Of a DNA stretch of 64,000 nucleotides, positions 53,185 to 62,344 are shown piece after piece (position 1 is the stretch's first letter; each line of letters starts with the position of its first letter). The notes under the pieces were generated by a model. That model ran no database searches. It had not been told where the DNA came from and saw nothing but the letters and a program-made list of their open reading frames with translations. The DNA is from Nonomuraea candida (GTDB lineage Bacteria > Actinomycetota > Actinomycetes > Streptosporangiales > Streptosporangiaceae): positions 1 through 64,000 of the forward strand of contig NZ_JOAG01000048.1 of NCBI RefSeq assembly GCF_000725485.1, in the 5' to 3' direction. The position numbers were made by a program, and so were the translations under genes.

Positions 53185-54546
53185 ATGGACCACGACGACC
53201 GCTACCTGCGCGGGCCCTTCGCGCCTGTGAAGGAGGAGGTCACCGCCTACGACCTGCCGGTGACCGGGCGGCTGCCCGCCGACCTGAACGGCCGCTACCT
53301 GCGGCTGGGCCCGAACCCGCTCGGCGTGGAGGACCCGGTCACGCACTTCTGGGCCTTCGGCGCGGGGATGGTGCACGGCGTGCGGATCCGCGACGGCCGG
53401 GCCGAGTGGTACCGCAACCGCTGGGTCCGCTCGGCGGAGGTCTCCGACGCGCTGGACAGGATGGCACGCGGGCTGGAGCCGCCCGCGTTCCTGCCGCCCT
53501 CCCCGAACATCCACGTGCTCCGTCACGCCGGGCGCACCCTGGCCCTGTCGGAGGCCGGCGGGCTGCCGCACGAACTCGGCTACGAGCTCGACACGATCGG
53601 GGAGTGCCCCATGGGGGCCACGCCCGAGGGGTCCAGCGCCAACGCCCACTCCAAGGTCGATCCGCGCACCGGCGACCTGCACTCGGTGGCGTACGTGCTC
53701 GGCCGCCCGTACGCCCAGCACGTCGTCACCGGCCCGGCGGGGACGGTCACCCGGGTCACCGACCTCCCGCTGCCCGGGGACCTGCCGTTCCTGCACGACT
53801 TCGGGCTGTCGGAGAACTTCGTGGTCGTCTTCGACATCCCGCTCACCTTCGACATGGAGGCGATGCGCTTCCGCTGGAACCCCGAGCACCAGGCCCACGT
53901 GGGCGTCCTGCCCCGGGCGGGCGGCCAGGTCCGCTGGTTCCCCGCCGAGTCCTTCTACGTCAGCCACGTCCTCAACGCCTACGACGACGGCTCCACCATC
54001 ACCGTGGACCTGATCGCCGCCGAGGGGCCCGTGGACGTCGCCGACCCCGGGGGCATCAGGCCCAGGCTCGACCGCTGGCGCATCGACCTGCGCGCGGGCA
54101 GGCTGGAGCAGCGGTGCGTGGACGACCGGGCGCAGGACTTCCCGCGCGTGAACGACGCCTACGCCTCCCGCCCGCACCGCTACGGCTACTCCGCCGTGAC
54201 CCCCGTGTACGGCATGCGGTTCGTCCCCGAGGGCCCGCACCCCGACGACGCGTTCACCAACGCACTGGTCAAGCACGACCTGGTGCGGGGCACGACGGAG
54301 GTGCACGGGTTCGCGCGGGACGCCGCCGTCGGCGAGGCCGCCTTCGCCGCGGACCCGAGCGCGGGCGGGCACGAGGCCGCGGAGGACGCCGGGTACCTGA
54401 TGGCCTACGTCGCCGATCCCGGGCGCGGCGCCTCGGACCTGGTGATCCTGTCCGCGCAGGACTTCACCGGGCCACCCGTGGCCCGCGTCCACCTGCCCGT
54501 ACGCGTGCCCCTCGGCTTCCACGGCAACTGGATCCCGGACGCCTGA
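53185..54546 (+). CDS. Carotenoid cleavage oxygenase family protein (RPE65-like)
   Basis: 453 residues from ATG 53185, with GAGGTG five bases upstream (GTG 53179 also possible). It opens with the family segment GPFAPVKEEVTAYDLPVTGRLPADLNGRYLRLGPNP. All four iron-binding His can be placed: His155 in SANAHSKVDP, His204 in PFLHDFGLSENF, His261 in YVSHVLNAYDDG and His446 in PLGFHGNW. The enzyme should be an O2-dependent, non-heme iron dioxygenase that cleaves a conjugated double bond in a carotenoid, apocarotenoid or stilbene-type substrate. No carotenoid biosynthesis gene is near. Confidence 0.92.
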   Translation: MDHDDRYLRGPFAPVKEEVTAYDLPVTGRLPADLNGRYLRLGPNPLGVEDPVTHFWAFGAGMVHGVRIRDGRAEWYRNRWVRSAEVSDALDRMARGLEPPAFLPPSPNIHVLRHAGRTLALSEAGGLPHELGYELDTIGECPMGATPEGSSANAHSKVDPRTGDLHSVAYVLGRPYAQHVVTGPAGTVTRVTDLPLPGDLPFLHDFGLSENFVVVFDIPLTFDMEAMRFRWNPEHQAHVGVLPRAGGQVRWFPAESFYVSHVLNAYDDGSTITVDLIAAEGPVDVADPGGIRPRLDRWRIDLRAGRLEQRCVDDRAQDFPRVNDAYASRPHRYGYSAVTPVYGMRFVPEGPHPDDAFTNALVKHDLVRGTTEVHGFARDAAVGEAAFAADPSAGGHEAAEDAGYLMAYVADPGRGASDLVILSAQDFTGPPVARVHLPVRVPLGFHGNWIPDA

Positions 54547-54632
54547 GAGACGGCGGCCGGGCACGCCCCCGGGCCCGGCCCGCTGCCCGACGGCTTCACA
54601 GCACTCTGCACCTCTTGAACGAAGGAAAACCG

Positions 54633-55223
54633 ATGATCGAAGTGGTACGCGCCGCCGAACTGGGCGAAAGCTACCGCCGGGGCATCGCCGAGGTCTTCAT
54701 CGACGGGTTCGGCCCCGACTTCTCCTACTTCTCCAAGGACCCCGCGAAGCTCACCGACGCGCTGGAGCACGCGCTGGTGCTCGACCTGTTCTACGTCGCC
54801 CTCCTCGAAGGGCGGCCCGCCGGCATCACCGCCTGCACCGACGGCAGGCAACCGTCCTTCAGGCACGACAAGCGCGAGTTGCGCCGGCATCTCGGGCTCT
54901 ACAAGGGGACCGTCGCCGACTTCGGCTTCAGGCGCGAGTTCTCCAAGTCCCTCCCCTACGCCAGGGAGGGGATGGCCTCCCTCGAGTTCGTGGCCACCGG
55001 CGCCGCGTACAGGGGCCGGGGCGTCGCGACGGCCCTGCTGACCCACCTGCTCGCGCTGCCCCAGTACGACGAGTACGTGCTGGCGGAGATCTCCGACATC
55101 AACACCCCGGCTCTGCGCCTGTACGAGAAGCTCGGCTTCCGTGAGTTCGAGCGCACGAAAGTGCGCCACACCCAGCAGACAGGGATCAACTACTACATAT
55201 CTATGCGCCTCGTTCAAGCTTGA
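54633..55223 (+). CDS. GNAT-family N-acetyltransferase
   Basis: 196 residues from ATG 54633, with GAAGGA upstream. Acetyl-CoA motif A is SLEFVATGAAYRGRGVATALLTHLL (R-G-R-G-V-A), followed by the family's EISDINTPALRLYEKLGF strand-helix. It lies 86 bp after the oxygenase gene on the same strand and may be co-transcribed. The acceptor substrate is unknown. Confidence 0.9.
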   Translation: MIEVVRAAELGESYRRGIAEVFIDGFGPDFSYFSKDPAKLTDALEHALVLDLFYVALLEGRPAGITACTDGRQPSFRHDKRELRRHLGLYKGTVADFGFRREFSKSLPYAREGMASLEFVATGAAYRGRGVATALLTHLLALPQYDEYVLAEISDINTPALRLYEKLGFREFERTKVRHTQQTGINYYISMRLVQA

Positions 55224-55314
55224 GCCATCCGGCCTGCCCGGGAGAGCCGTCGCCGCAGCGGTGGCCGCCGCCCCGGGACGAACGCCGGGAAGACGGGGCG
55301 TGCCGGAGCGGCGG

Positions 55315-56558
55315 TCATGGGGCGGTCTCCTCGGGCCGCAGGAGCAGGACGCCGCCGTCGCCGTTCGCGGCGATGACCAGGGCGCCGTCCGCCGTGGCCG
55401 CGATTCCGGCGAACGGCCCCGGCATGCCGGGCAGGCGCGGCATGCCGGGCAGGCGGGGCGGGATGAACAGGCCGGGTTCGGGGCCGGCCGGGGCGGGCGC
55501 GATCGGGAGGGCGTCGGCCTCGACCGTGACGGCGCCGGTGGCCAGGTCGATGGCGAGCAGGCGGCGGTGGGCGGTCTCGATGACGTACGCGATGCCGCCG
55601 TGGACGGCGATGCCCTGCGGGGTGCCGAGCCCGCCGGCGACCGGCACCGGTTCGCCGTTCCCGACCCGGTACACCGCCGCGCGCTGCTCGTCGGTGACGT
55701 AGCAGCCCTGGCTGACCATGCCGCCGGGCCGGTCCTCCAGCGCGGGGTCCACCGCCACGCCGGCCGGGCGGCCGAGCCCCTCGGCCAGCACGCTGACCTG
55801 GTCGTCGGGGCCGATGGCGAGGACGCGGCCGGCGCCGGACTCGGCGACCAGCAGGGCGCCGTCGGCGCGTACGGCGATGCCCAGCGGGCGGTCCAGGCCG
55901 TCGGCCCGGGTGCGCACCGCGCCGGTGCGGCGGTCGTGGGTGCGGACCTGGCCGTACTGGGAGGTGGTGTGCAGCAGGTCGCCGTCGGCGGCGACGCCGT
56001 GCGCGAAGGCCAGCAGCTCGGTGGTGGCGACGTCACCGTCCGGCCGGTCGGAGGGGCGGCCGGTGAGCCGGTCGGCGGGCTGATCGGCGGGTCGGGCGAG
56101 GCGGTAGTGGTCGGCCAGGTGGATGCCGCCGCCGCCGCCGAGGTCGATGGTCACCCCGAAGGGGCCGGCGAGGCCGCGGGGCACGATCTGGCGGGTGCGC
56201 CCGTCGGGCGCCAGCTCGGCGATGCCGCCATGGGCGTAGCTGGAGACGTACATGCGGTTGTCGGCGTCGAAGGCGGCGTTGTCCAGGGCGTTGAGCTCGC
56301 TGACCACGACGGACCGGTCGCCGGAGCCGGCCCGGTCGAAACGGGTGACGGTCCCCGCCTCCCCGAGGGACAGGACCACCAGCGCGCCCGCGCGGTCGAA
56401 CCGTACGGCGACCGGGTCGGGCACGCCGGCGGCCACCGGCTCCGGCCCGCCGCCGGCTGCCCGCCCGCCGGCTGCCCGCCCGCCGGCTGCGCGCCCGCCG
56501 GCCGCCCGCCTCCCCGCTGCGCGCCTCCCGGCCGGTCGTCCGCGTCCCGGTCGCTCAT
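55315..56558 (-). CDS. NHL/SMP-30-like beta-propeller protein with an apparent one-base frameshift near its start
   Basis: The uninterrupted frame runs from 56436 to 55315 (373 residues) and encodes repeated propeller blades: LNALDNAAFDADNRMYVSSYAHGG, GLDRPLGIAVRADGALLVAESGAGRVLAI, GLGTPQGIAVHGGIAYVIETAHRRLLAI (SMP-30/NHL or ScyD type). No good start exists at 56436. The natural start is the ATG at 56558, which overlaps the stop of the monooxygenase gene (ATGA) and reads [11 protein letters not shown] followed by repeats of Pro-Ala-Gly-Gly-Gln. That frame misses the propeller by one base inside a 15-bp GC repeat, at about 56446-56453. Role: perhaps a lactonase or binding propeller serving the oxygenase cluster (inference). 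Confidence 0.7.
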
Positions 56559-58378
56559 CGGCCGGCCGCCAGCACCTCGTCCATGCCGCCCTCGGCGCGC
56601 CAGCGGCGCAACAGGTCGTGGAAGGCGACCGGGCCGGGCCCGTACGTCATGGTGACCGGGCGGGGCATGCCCTCGTTGTTGTAGTAGCCAGGCGTGCACT
56701 CGGCCTGGAACCGGCTGTTGTCCGGCGCCAGCTCCCGGATGGTGGCCACCCACGCCTCCTCGGCGTCCTTGGTCGGCTCGATCACCGCGACGCCGCGCCG
56801 GCGGGCCTCGGCGACCACGGCGCCGATGTGCGTGGCCTGCTCCAGCAGGATGTGCACGAAGTTGACCGCGGTGGCGTTCTGCAGCGGGCCCAGGTGGAAC
56901 AGGTTCGGGAAGCCGTGGCTGTAGAAGCCGTGCAGCGTGCGCGGGCCGCCCCGCATCCAGGTGTCCAGCAGCGACTCGCCGCCCCGGCCGGTCACCGGCA
57001 GGGCGCCGGAGACGATGCCGGAGACGCCCACCTCGAAGCCGGTGGCGAAGATGACGCAGTCCACCTCGTACTTCTGGTCGCCGACGACCACCGCCGACTC
57101 CGTCATCGCGGTGACGCCGCCGTGATCGGCGGTGTCGACGAGGGTGACGTTGGGCCGGTTGAACGTCTGCAGGTAGTGGTCGCTGAACGTGGGCCGCTTG
57201 CACATGTAGCGGTACCAGGGCTTGAGCAGCTCCGCCGTGGCCGGGTCGTGGACGACCTCGTCCACCCGGGCGCGGATCTCGTTCATCTTCTGGAAGTCGG
57301 CGATCTCGTCCAGGTACGCGCGCTGCTCGGGCGACAGGCTGGTGTCGATCGTGCCGGCCATCAGATTGCGCTGCAGCCGCGCGGTGCTGGTCCAGCCGTC
57401 GTCGATCAGGTCCTGCTCGGCGTGCCCGCCGGTGACGACGGTGAGGAAGTTGTCCATGCGCTCGCGCTGCCAGCCGGGCTTGAGCGAGGCGGCCCAGGCC
57501 GGGTCGGTGGGGCGGTTGCCGCGTACGTCGACCGTCGAGGGGGTGCGCTGGAAGACGTACAGGTGCTGCGAGTCGCGGGCCAGGTGCGGGATGACCTGGA
57601 TGCCGGTGGCGCCGGTGCCGACGATCCCGACGCGCCTGCCGGCCAGCTTGTGCAGGCCGCCCTCCGCCGAGCCGCCGGTGTAGCCGTAGTCCCAGCGGCT
57701 GGTGTGGAACGTGTGCCCCTTGAACGTCTCGATGCCCGGGATGCCGGGCAGCTTCGGCTGGGCCAGGGTGCCGGCGGACATCACCACGTAACGCGCCCGG
57801 AAGTCGTCGCCCCGGTCGGTGCGCACCTGCCACTCGTCGGCGTCGTCGTCCCAGCGCAGCTCGGTGACCCGGGTGTGGAACATCGTGTCGCGGTACAGAT
57901 CGTAGAGCTTGGCGATCGCGACGGCGTGGCGGCGGATCTCCTCGCCGGGCGCGTACCTCATGGTGGGCACGTAGCCGACCTCTTCGAGCAGCGGCAGGTA
58001 GATCGACGACTCGATGTCGCAGTGGATGCCGGGGTAGCGGTTCCAGTACCAGGTGCCGCCGAAGTCGCCGGCCTCGTCCAGCATCCGGATGCCGGCCACG
58101 CCGGCCTGGCGCAGCTTGGCGCCGGTGAGCAGCCCGCCGAAGCCGCCGCCCACCACCAGCGCCTCGACCCGGTCGCGCACCGGCTCGCGCTCGACCCGCT
58201 CGGTGTACGGGTCGGCGGCGTAGTAGCCGAACTCGCCGCGGGCGCCCCGGTACTGGGCGTTGCCGTCGGGGCGCAGCCGGCGGTCGCGCTCGTGGCGGTA
58301 CCGGGCGCGCAGCTCGTCCGGGTCGAAGCCCAGGTCCGCGACGGTGAGGCGGGCGGGCGGCGTCGGGGAGTGGTCCAT
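56555..58378 (-). CDS. Baeyer-Villiger-type flavin monooxygenase
   Basis: 607 residues from ATG 58378. The FAD motif is [14 protein letters not shown] (near residue 74), the BVMO fingerprint F-x-G-x3-H-x3-W is present as [11 protein letters not shown] (219-229) with Asp after the Trp, and the NADPH motif is [12 protein letters not shown]. The N-terminal extension and the [23 protein letters not shown] segment resemble cyclohexanone- and steroid-type BVMOs. It inserts oxygen beside a ketone, giving esters or lactones. It is flanked by an SDR upstream (which could supply the ketone) and the NHL propeller downstream, all on the minus strand. Confidence 0.93.
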   Translation of the reverse strand: MDHSPTPPARLTVADLGFDPDELRARYRHERDRRLRPDGNAQYRGARGEFGYYAADPYTERVEREPVRDRVEALVVGGGFGGLLTGAKLRQAGVAGIRMLDEAGDFGGTWYWNRYPGIHCDIESSIYLPLLEEVGYVPTMRYAPGEEIRRHAVAIAKLYDLYRDTMFHTRVTELRWDDDADEWQVRTDRGDDFRARYVVMSAGTLAQPKLPGIPGIETFKGHTFHTSRWDYGYTGGSAEGGLHKLAGRRVGIVGTGATGIQVIPHLARDSQHLYVFQRTPSTVDVRGNRPTDPAWAASLKPGWQRERMDNFLTVVTGGHAEQDLIDDGWTSTARLQRNLMAGTIDTSLSPEQRAYLDEIADFQKMNEIRARVDEVVHDPATAELLKPWYRYMCKRPTFSDHYLQTFNRPNVTLVDTADHGGVTAMTESAVVVGDQKYEVDCVIFATGFEVGVSGIVSGALPVTGRGGESLLDTWMRGGPRTLHGFYSHGFPNLFHLGPLQNATAVNFVHILLEQATHIGAVVAEARRRGVAVIEPTKDAEEAWVATIRELAPDNSRFQAECTPGYYNNEGMPRPVTMTYGPGPVAFHDLLRRWRAEGGMDEVLAAGR

Positions 58379-58612
58379 GGATGCCCTTCCGATCAGGGGG
58401 TGGGGGAGTGGAGGTGGTCCGGCTCGGCGGTGTGGCGCGAAGGCGTTCCCGTGGTGGCGGCCGGCGGCGCGGGCGTACCGGCCCCTGACCGGCATCCTCC
58501 TCCTCGGGCGCGCCGGCGCACACCCGCCGGACCACACCGGACCACGGCCTCGCACGGCCCCGCGCGGCCTCGTCCGGTTTCGCGCGGTACGCGTGGCCTT
58601 TGTGGGGCCGGG

Positions 58613-59362
58613 TCAGGCCGCTGACCAGCCGCCGTCCACCGGCACGATCGCGCCGTTGACGAACGAGGCCGCGTCGGAGGCCAGGAAGAGCGCGGCGTCG
58701 GCCATCTGCTCGGGCTGGGCCAGGCGCTCGCCCAGGGCGAGCACGGGCCCGAGCCGGGCCGCGCCGGCCGGGTCGAAGGTGGCGCCGGTGGCGATGCCGG
58801 TCATGGTGGGGCCGGGCAGGATGGCGTTGCAGCGGATGCCGTCCTTGGCGTACGCCCAGGCGACGCTCTTGGTCAGGCCGACCACGCCGTGCTTGGAGGC
58901 GGTGTAGGCGGCGCCGGCCGCGCCGCCCCTGATGCCGGCCTCGGAGGCGGTGTTCACGATCGCCCCGCCGCCCTGCCGCAGCAGGTGCGGCAGCACCGCG
59001 TGCGTCATGAGGAACGTGCCGGTCAGGTTGACCCGCAGGACGCGGTCCCACTCGGCGGGGGTGAGGTCGGCGGGCAGGGCCATCGTGTCCATGATCCCGG
59101 CGTTGTTGCACAGCACGTCGATCCGGCCGCACGCGTCGATCGCCGTCTCCACCAGGGCCGCGACCGCAGCCTCGTCGCCGATGTCCGCGCGCACCGCGAG
59201 CGCGGCGTCGCCGATGGCGGCGGCGGTGCGGCGCGCGCCCTCCTCGTCGACGTCACAGACGACGACGCGGGCGCCGGCCCGGGCGAAGGCGACCGCCATC
59301 GCCCGGCCGATGCCGGAGGCCGCACCGGTGATCAGGCACACCTTGTTCTCGAAAACGGTCAA
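58613..59362 (-). CDS. Short-chain dehydrogenase/reductase (intact)
   Basis: 249 residues. I use the TTG at 59362, which has GGGAGAGG a few bases upstream; the frame is open to 59419, but that would run through the palindromic operator. Cofactor motif TGAASGIG (13-19), NNAG (86-89), catalytic Ser140, Tyr153 and Lys157 (YTASK), and the closing VNGAIVPVDGGWSAA are all present. It probably oxidises a secondary alcohol to the ketone used by the neighbouring monooxygenase (inference). The 234 bp to the monooxygenase start contain no feature I can name. Confidence 0.92.
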   Translation of the reverse strand: MTVFENKVCLITGAASGIGRAMAVAFARAGARVVVCDVDEEGARRTAAAIGDAALAVRADIGDEAAVAALVETAIDACGRIDVLCNNAGIMDTMALPADLTPAEWDRVLRVNLTGTFLMTHAVLPHLLRQGGGAIVNTASEAGIRGGAAGAAYTASKHGVVGLTKSVAWAYAKDGIRCNAILPGPTMTGIATGATFDPAGAARLGPVLALGERLAQPEQMADAALFLASDAASFVNGAIVPVDGGWSAA

Positions 59363-59394
59363 ACGTCCTCTCCCATCCGAAGCGGGGACCACAA

Positions 59395-59414
59395 ACCGGA
59401 CAATGTTGTCCGGT
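59395..59414. promoter_or_regulatory. Perfect 20-bp palindrome upstream of the SDR/BVMO cluster
   Basis: ACCGGACAA-TG-TTGTCCGGT is fully symmetrical and lies 33 bp upstream of the SDR TTG start. The form is typical for TetR-family catabolic repressors. A half-site TTGTCCG recurs at about 59473-59479. No TetR gene is in the window near it. Confidence 0.8.
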
Positions 59415-59505
59415 AACAAGGTAGCCCGCCTGACTGATCGTTGTCGAATGACGAGCGCGCCGCTGTTAAGCCTGTTGTCCGATGGGCGGCATGTGACTCA
59501 CGTCG

Positions 59506-59796
59506 GTGCGGCCGGCGGTGTTGTTGCGGTGGGTGAGTCGTCAGGCTCGCAGGGTGACCCATGCGCTGGCCCGGGGCCGGCGCGGCAGCGTCGGCGTGGT
59601 GTTTCGCGCTCCGGAACGGTCGTGGCGGTCGCTGTCCGCCTGCTCCGGCGCGTCGGCGGCGGCTGACCGGGCCCGGGGGTGTGAGCCGGAGTTCGACCGC
59701 ATCACGCGGGTGTCGTCGGCCGGCGATCTCGCCGCTCTCGGCGGGCCGCACGTGGACTACCTCGAACCGGTCGTGCGCCGATACGTGTGCCGGTGA
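59506..59796 (+). CDS. Doubtful small hypothetical protein
   Basis: A 96-codon GTG-initiated frame in the 479-bp gap between the SDR and a convergent STAS gene. The first half is Arg/Ala-rich and looks non-coding. The end (EPEFDRITRVSSAGDLAALGGPHVDYLEPVVRRYVCR, read as two pieces) is more protein-like. There is no ribosome-binding site or family match that I can recall. It may be the end of a decayed gene. Confidence 0.25.
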   Translation: MRPAVLLRWVSRQARRVTHALARGRRGSVGVVFRAPERSWRSLSACSGASAAADRARGCEPEFDRITRVSSAGDLAALGGPHVDYLEPVVRRYVCR

Positions 59797-59841
59797 CGGG
59801 ACGGTCACCGCTGCGGCGTACCGGGTGGAGACGGTTCCGTC

Positions 59842-60222
59842 TCAAGACAGCCGCCGCAGGCGGCGCGCCGGTGCGGAAGGGTCGATCAGCGCGGTGATGG
59901 CGGCCTCGGTGCTGGGATGGATGTCGAGGGCGTCCCACACCTCGGTGATCTGCAGCAGGCGGGCGGGCAGATCCTGGACGGCCGCCAGGTGCAGGGCCGT
60001 GCCCTGCTCGCGCACCTCGGCGTGGACGCGGAGCAGGACGTGCAGGCCGGTGCTGTCCATGAAGGTGAGCCCGCCGAGGTCGAGCACCAGCGGGCGGCCC
60101 GGATGCCGCATCCGGCCGATGTAGGACTCCAGGTGACCGGCGTTGGTCGCGTCGAGCTCGCCGGTGACGGCGATCACCGTGCAGGCGGTGAGCAGGCGGG
60201 AGTCAAGATCGAGAGCCGTCAT
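59842..60222 (-). CDS. STAS-domain anti-sigma factor antagonist with intact phospho-serine
   Basis: 126 residues. It shows the STAS core VIAVTGELDATNAGHLESYI and VLDLGGLTFMDSTGLHVLLRV; Ser57 in MDSTG is the expected phosphorylation site, unlike the STAS protein at 30326-30649. A basic tail (PARRLRRLS) closes the protein. It should be controlled by an anti-sigma kinase and a PP2C phosphatase, neither encoded in this window as an intact gene. It is divergent from a small winged-helix gene. Confidence 0.87.
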   Translation of the reverse strand: MTALDLDSRLLTACTVIAVTGELDATNAGHLESYIGRMRHPGRPLVLDLGGLTFMDSTGLHVLLRVHAEVREQGTALHLAAVQDLPARLLQITEVWDALDIHPSTEAAITALIDPSAPARRLRRLS

Positions 60223-60428
60223 GCCGGCCCCGGCCGAGTGCCGGCCGTCGCACGTCGAACGCTGGCGATCATCACCGTCTCGAAGGGTAGGCCCTGCTGG
60301 TCCGGCGGCATCAATGCCGTCACCGTCGAGCTTATGGGTGAACGGTGGTACAGGAAAGCCCGTTCGGCATATGGTCGTGAGACAGCCACGTTGGATCCGT
60401 CCCGCACGTTCGGGAGGCGTGTCAGGCC

Positions 60429-60812
60429 GTGAGCGCAGCCGAGGATCGTCCAGCCACCTGGACCTTCCTCACGCATCATGCCCGGGTGCTGGTGGGGATC
60501 GCCCGTGACCCCGAGGCCCGGGTGTGCGACCTGGCCGAGCGCATCGGCATCTCACAACGAGGCGTCCAGAAGATCCTCGCCGACCTGTACCTCACGGGGT
60601 ATCTGGAGCGTGAGCGCGTCGGCAGGCGCAACCACTACAGCCTCAACCTCGACCAGCAGTTCCGCTACCCGACCGAAGCGGGGCGGCCCATCCGCCTGCT
60701 GATCGACACCTTCGTCGGCCGGGGTGCGGCGGCCCGGGATGCGGCGAGCCGGGATGCGGCGAGCCGGGGTGCGGCGGCCCGGGAGGCGCCGGACCGGGAC
60801 ACGCCCCGCTGA
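60429..60812 (+). CDS. Small winged-helix (MarR/ArsR-like) regulator with repetitive tail
   Basis: 127 residues from GTG 60429. The winged helix spans residues 10-75 (THHARVLVGIARDPEARVCDLAERIGISQRGVQKILADLYLTGYLERERVGRRNHYSLN, in two halves). After PTEAGRPIRLLIDTF the tail is a low-complexity Ala-Arg-Asp-Ala-Ser repeat encoded by 15-bp DNA repeats (60721-60790). Stand-alone wHTH proteins of this kind are frequent in actinomycetes near STAS genes. Its target is unknown; the divergent STAS gene is a candidate. Confidence 0.82.
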   Translation: MSAAEDRPATWTFLTHHARVLVGIARDPEARVCDLAERIGISQRGVQKILADLYLTGYLERERVGRRNHYSLNLDQQFRYPTEAGRPIRLLIDTFVGRGAAARDAASRDAASRGAAAREAPDRDTPR

Positions 60813-60820
60813 GAGGCTGG

Positions 60821-60844
60821 ACCGACCGACCGACCGACCGACCG
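60821..60844. repeat. (ACCG)6 tetranucleotide microsatellite
   Basis: Six perfect ACCG units start nine bases after the winged-helix stop and degrade into GACCGGCCGACCG for a further 25 bp. It lies between the convergent ends of the winged-helix and DUF2786 genes. Confidence 0.85.
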
Positions 60845-60921
60845 GCTGACCGGCCGACCGACTGACCGGCATGGCACAAGCGCCTGCCACGGCGGACGAT
60901 GGACGTTCGGCAGCCGGAGCG

Positions 60922-62112
60922 TTACCGGTCTCGCGTCCCCAGGCTGGCCTGATCGGCGGCGGTACGGCCCGCCACCCAGCCCTCCTGGTCCCAGGACGCG
61001 CGCATCCTGTGCGAGACCAGGTTCGGGAACATACGCTCGACCGCCTGCTCCACCTCCTGCTCGCGGGCCGCCAGCACCGGCACCAGGTCGGTGCCCCGGC
61101 TGGCGCTCTCCTGCGCGACCGCGCCCGCCGTGGCCTCGGCGAGCCGCTCCCCGATCCGGGAGGCGAACGCCGACAGGAACGACTGGCGGAACTGCTTGTT
61201 CCTCGACCGGCCGCCGCCGTGCTTCTTGGTGCCCGAGTTCACCAGCGCGGTCTGCGCCTGCACCAGCAGCGAGGTGAACAGCATCTCCACCCAGGACAGG
61301 TCCGCCGCGAACCCCAGCACGGTGGCGAACCCCAGCTCCTTGGACCAGATCACCCGGCACCGGTTGGCCTCGGCGACGAGGTTGAGCAGCACGGCCTTGG
61401 GCTGCTCGTATGGTGCGTCGATGCCGACCCGGATGCCCGACGGGGCCTCATCTCCGCCCGGCTGCGCGTCCAGCATCGCCGCGTCGATGCTGTACTTCGC
61501 CATCAGGCTCTGCGCCGCCGACGTGAACGTCTCGGCCTCCGCCTCGTACGTCGTCGACTCCGCCTTGGCGAGCAGCGCCCGTACCCGCGCGAACGTCTTC
61601 TCGCTGACCCCGCGCGGGCGTGCCCGGACCGCACGGCGCGCGGCCCCGGGCGGCGGGATCAACGATTCCAGCCGGGGCAGCCCGGTCAGCAACCCCAGCA
61701 GCTCCAGCACACCGGAGACGGTCACGAGCCGGCCGGCCCCCGCCCCGTCGCGCGCCTGCCGCGCCGCCAGATAGCCGCCCTTCCACCACACCGCGGCCTC
61801 CAGGCGGGCGAGCTGGTCACGCCAGCGCTCGTCCACCGTGGCGGGGGCGTAGCCGCGCAGCTCCCAGGCGATGAGGTCGGCCGCCACCCGCCCGTGCCAG
61901 TCGCTCAGCCGCCTGGCCGCGATCCTGACCACGTCGGCCGGCTGCCAGCCGTCGCGCCACAACCCTGAGATCGCCCGGGTCAGGGCCTCCACCAGCGCAC
62001 GATCGGCGTCGTCGCGGTCGGCCAGGAAGGCGGCGGCGGAGTCGAAGGCCGCCTGATCCTCCCGGGCAAGCGCCTCCATCGCCGCGCCGATCAGCTCATT
62101 GGCCCTGTTCAC
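60922..62112 (-). CDS. DUF2786-containing protein
   Basis: 396 residues from GTG 62112. The N-terminal 150 residues are helical (VRIAARRLSDWHGRVAADLIAWEL). DUF2786 is found at about 165-205 (SEKTFARVRALLAKAESTTYEAEAETFTSAAQSLMAKYSID, in parts), followed by a family-specific domain with LLNLVAEANRCRVIWSKELGFATVLGF and VEMLFTSLLVQAQTAL. The function is unknown; related proteins occur in actinomycetes and phages. The 232 bp between its start and the transposase relic show nothing coding. Confidence 0.85.
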   Translation of the reverse strand: MNRANELIGAAMEALAREDQAAFDSAAAFLADRDDADRALVEALTRAISGLWRDGWQPADVVRIAARRLSDWHGRVAADLIAWELRGYAPATVDERWRDQLARLEAAVWWKGGYLAARQARDGAGAGRLVTVSGVLELLGLLTGLPRLESLIPPPGAARRAVRARPRGVSEKTFARVRALLAKAESTTYEAEAETFTSAAQSLMAKYSIDAAMLDAQPGGDEAPSGIRVGIDAPYEQPKAVLLNLVAEANRCRVIWSKELGFATVLGFAADLSWVEMLFTSLLVQAQTALVNSGTKKHGGGRSRNKQFRQSFLSAFASRIGERLAEATAGAVAQESASRGTDLVPVLAAREQEVEQAVERMFPNLVSHRMRASWDQEGWVAGRTAADQASLGTRDR

Positions 62113-62344
62113 CCGTGCCGTCCATCTTGAGGAAAGTCCGCCAGAACCTTACCGTGACGCAGCCCCGTCCCTGCTCACCGGCACGGCAGAAGGCACGGAG
62201 ACCCTGACCGAGACCGGCCGTGCCGTCATTCCGACCAGCACAGTCGACATGAGCCCGGCTCTCGATCCGTGGAAATGCGATGTCCCGTCTCCTGTGATTC
62301 TGGTGCAGGGCACGCTGAGTCATGCCGGCCGAGGTTGTCACTTC

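Noticed and set aside
56151..59132. 993-codon minus-strand frame across SDR, BVMO and NHL genes
   Set aside because: Low-complexity shadow; only its short segment [12 protein letters not shown] near 56558 is meaningful, as the true start of the NHL gene.
60721..60870. CRISPR-like array
   Set aside because: Repeats are contiguous 15-bp and 4-bp units without spacers.
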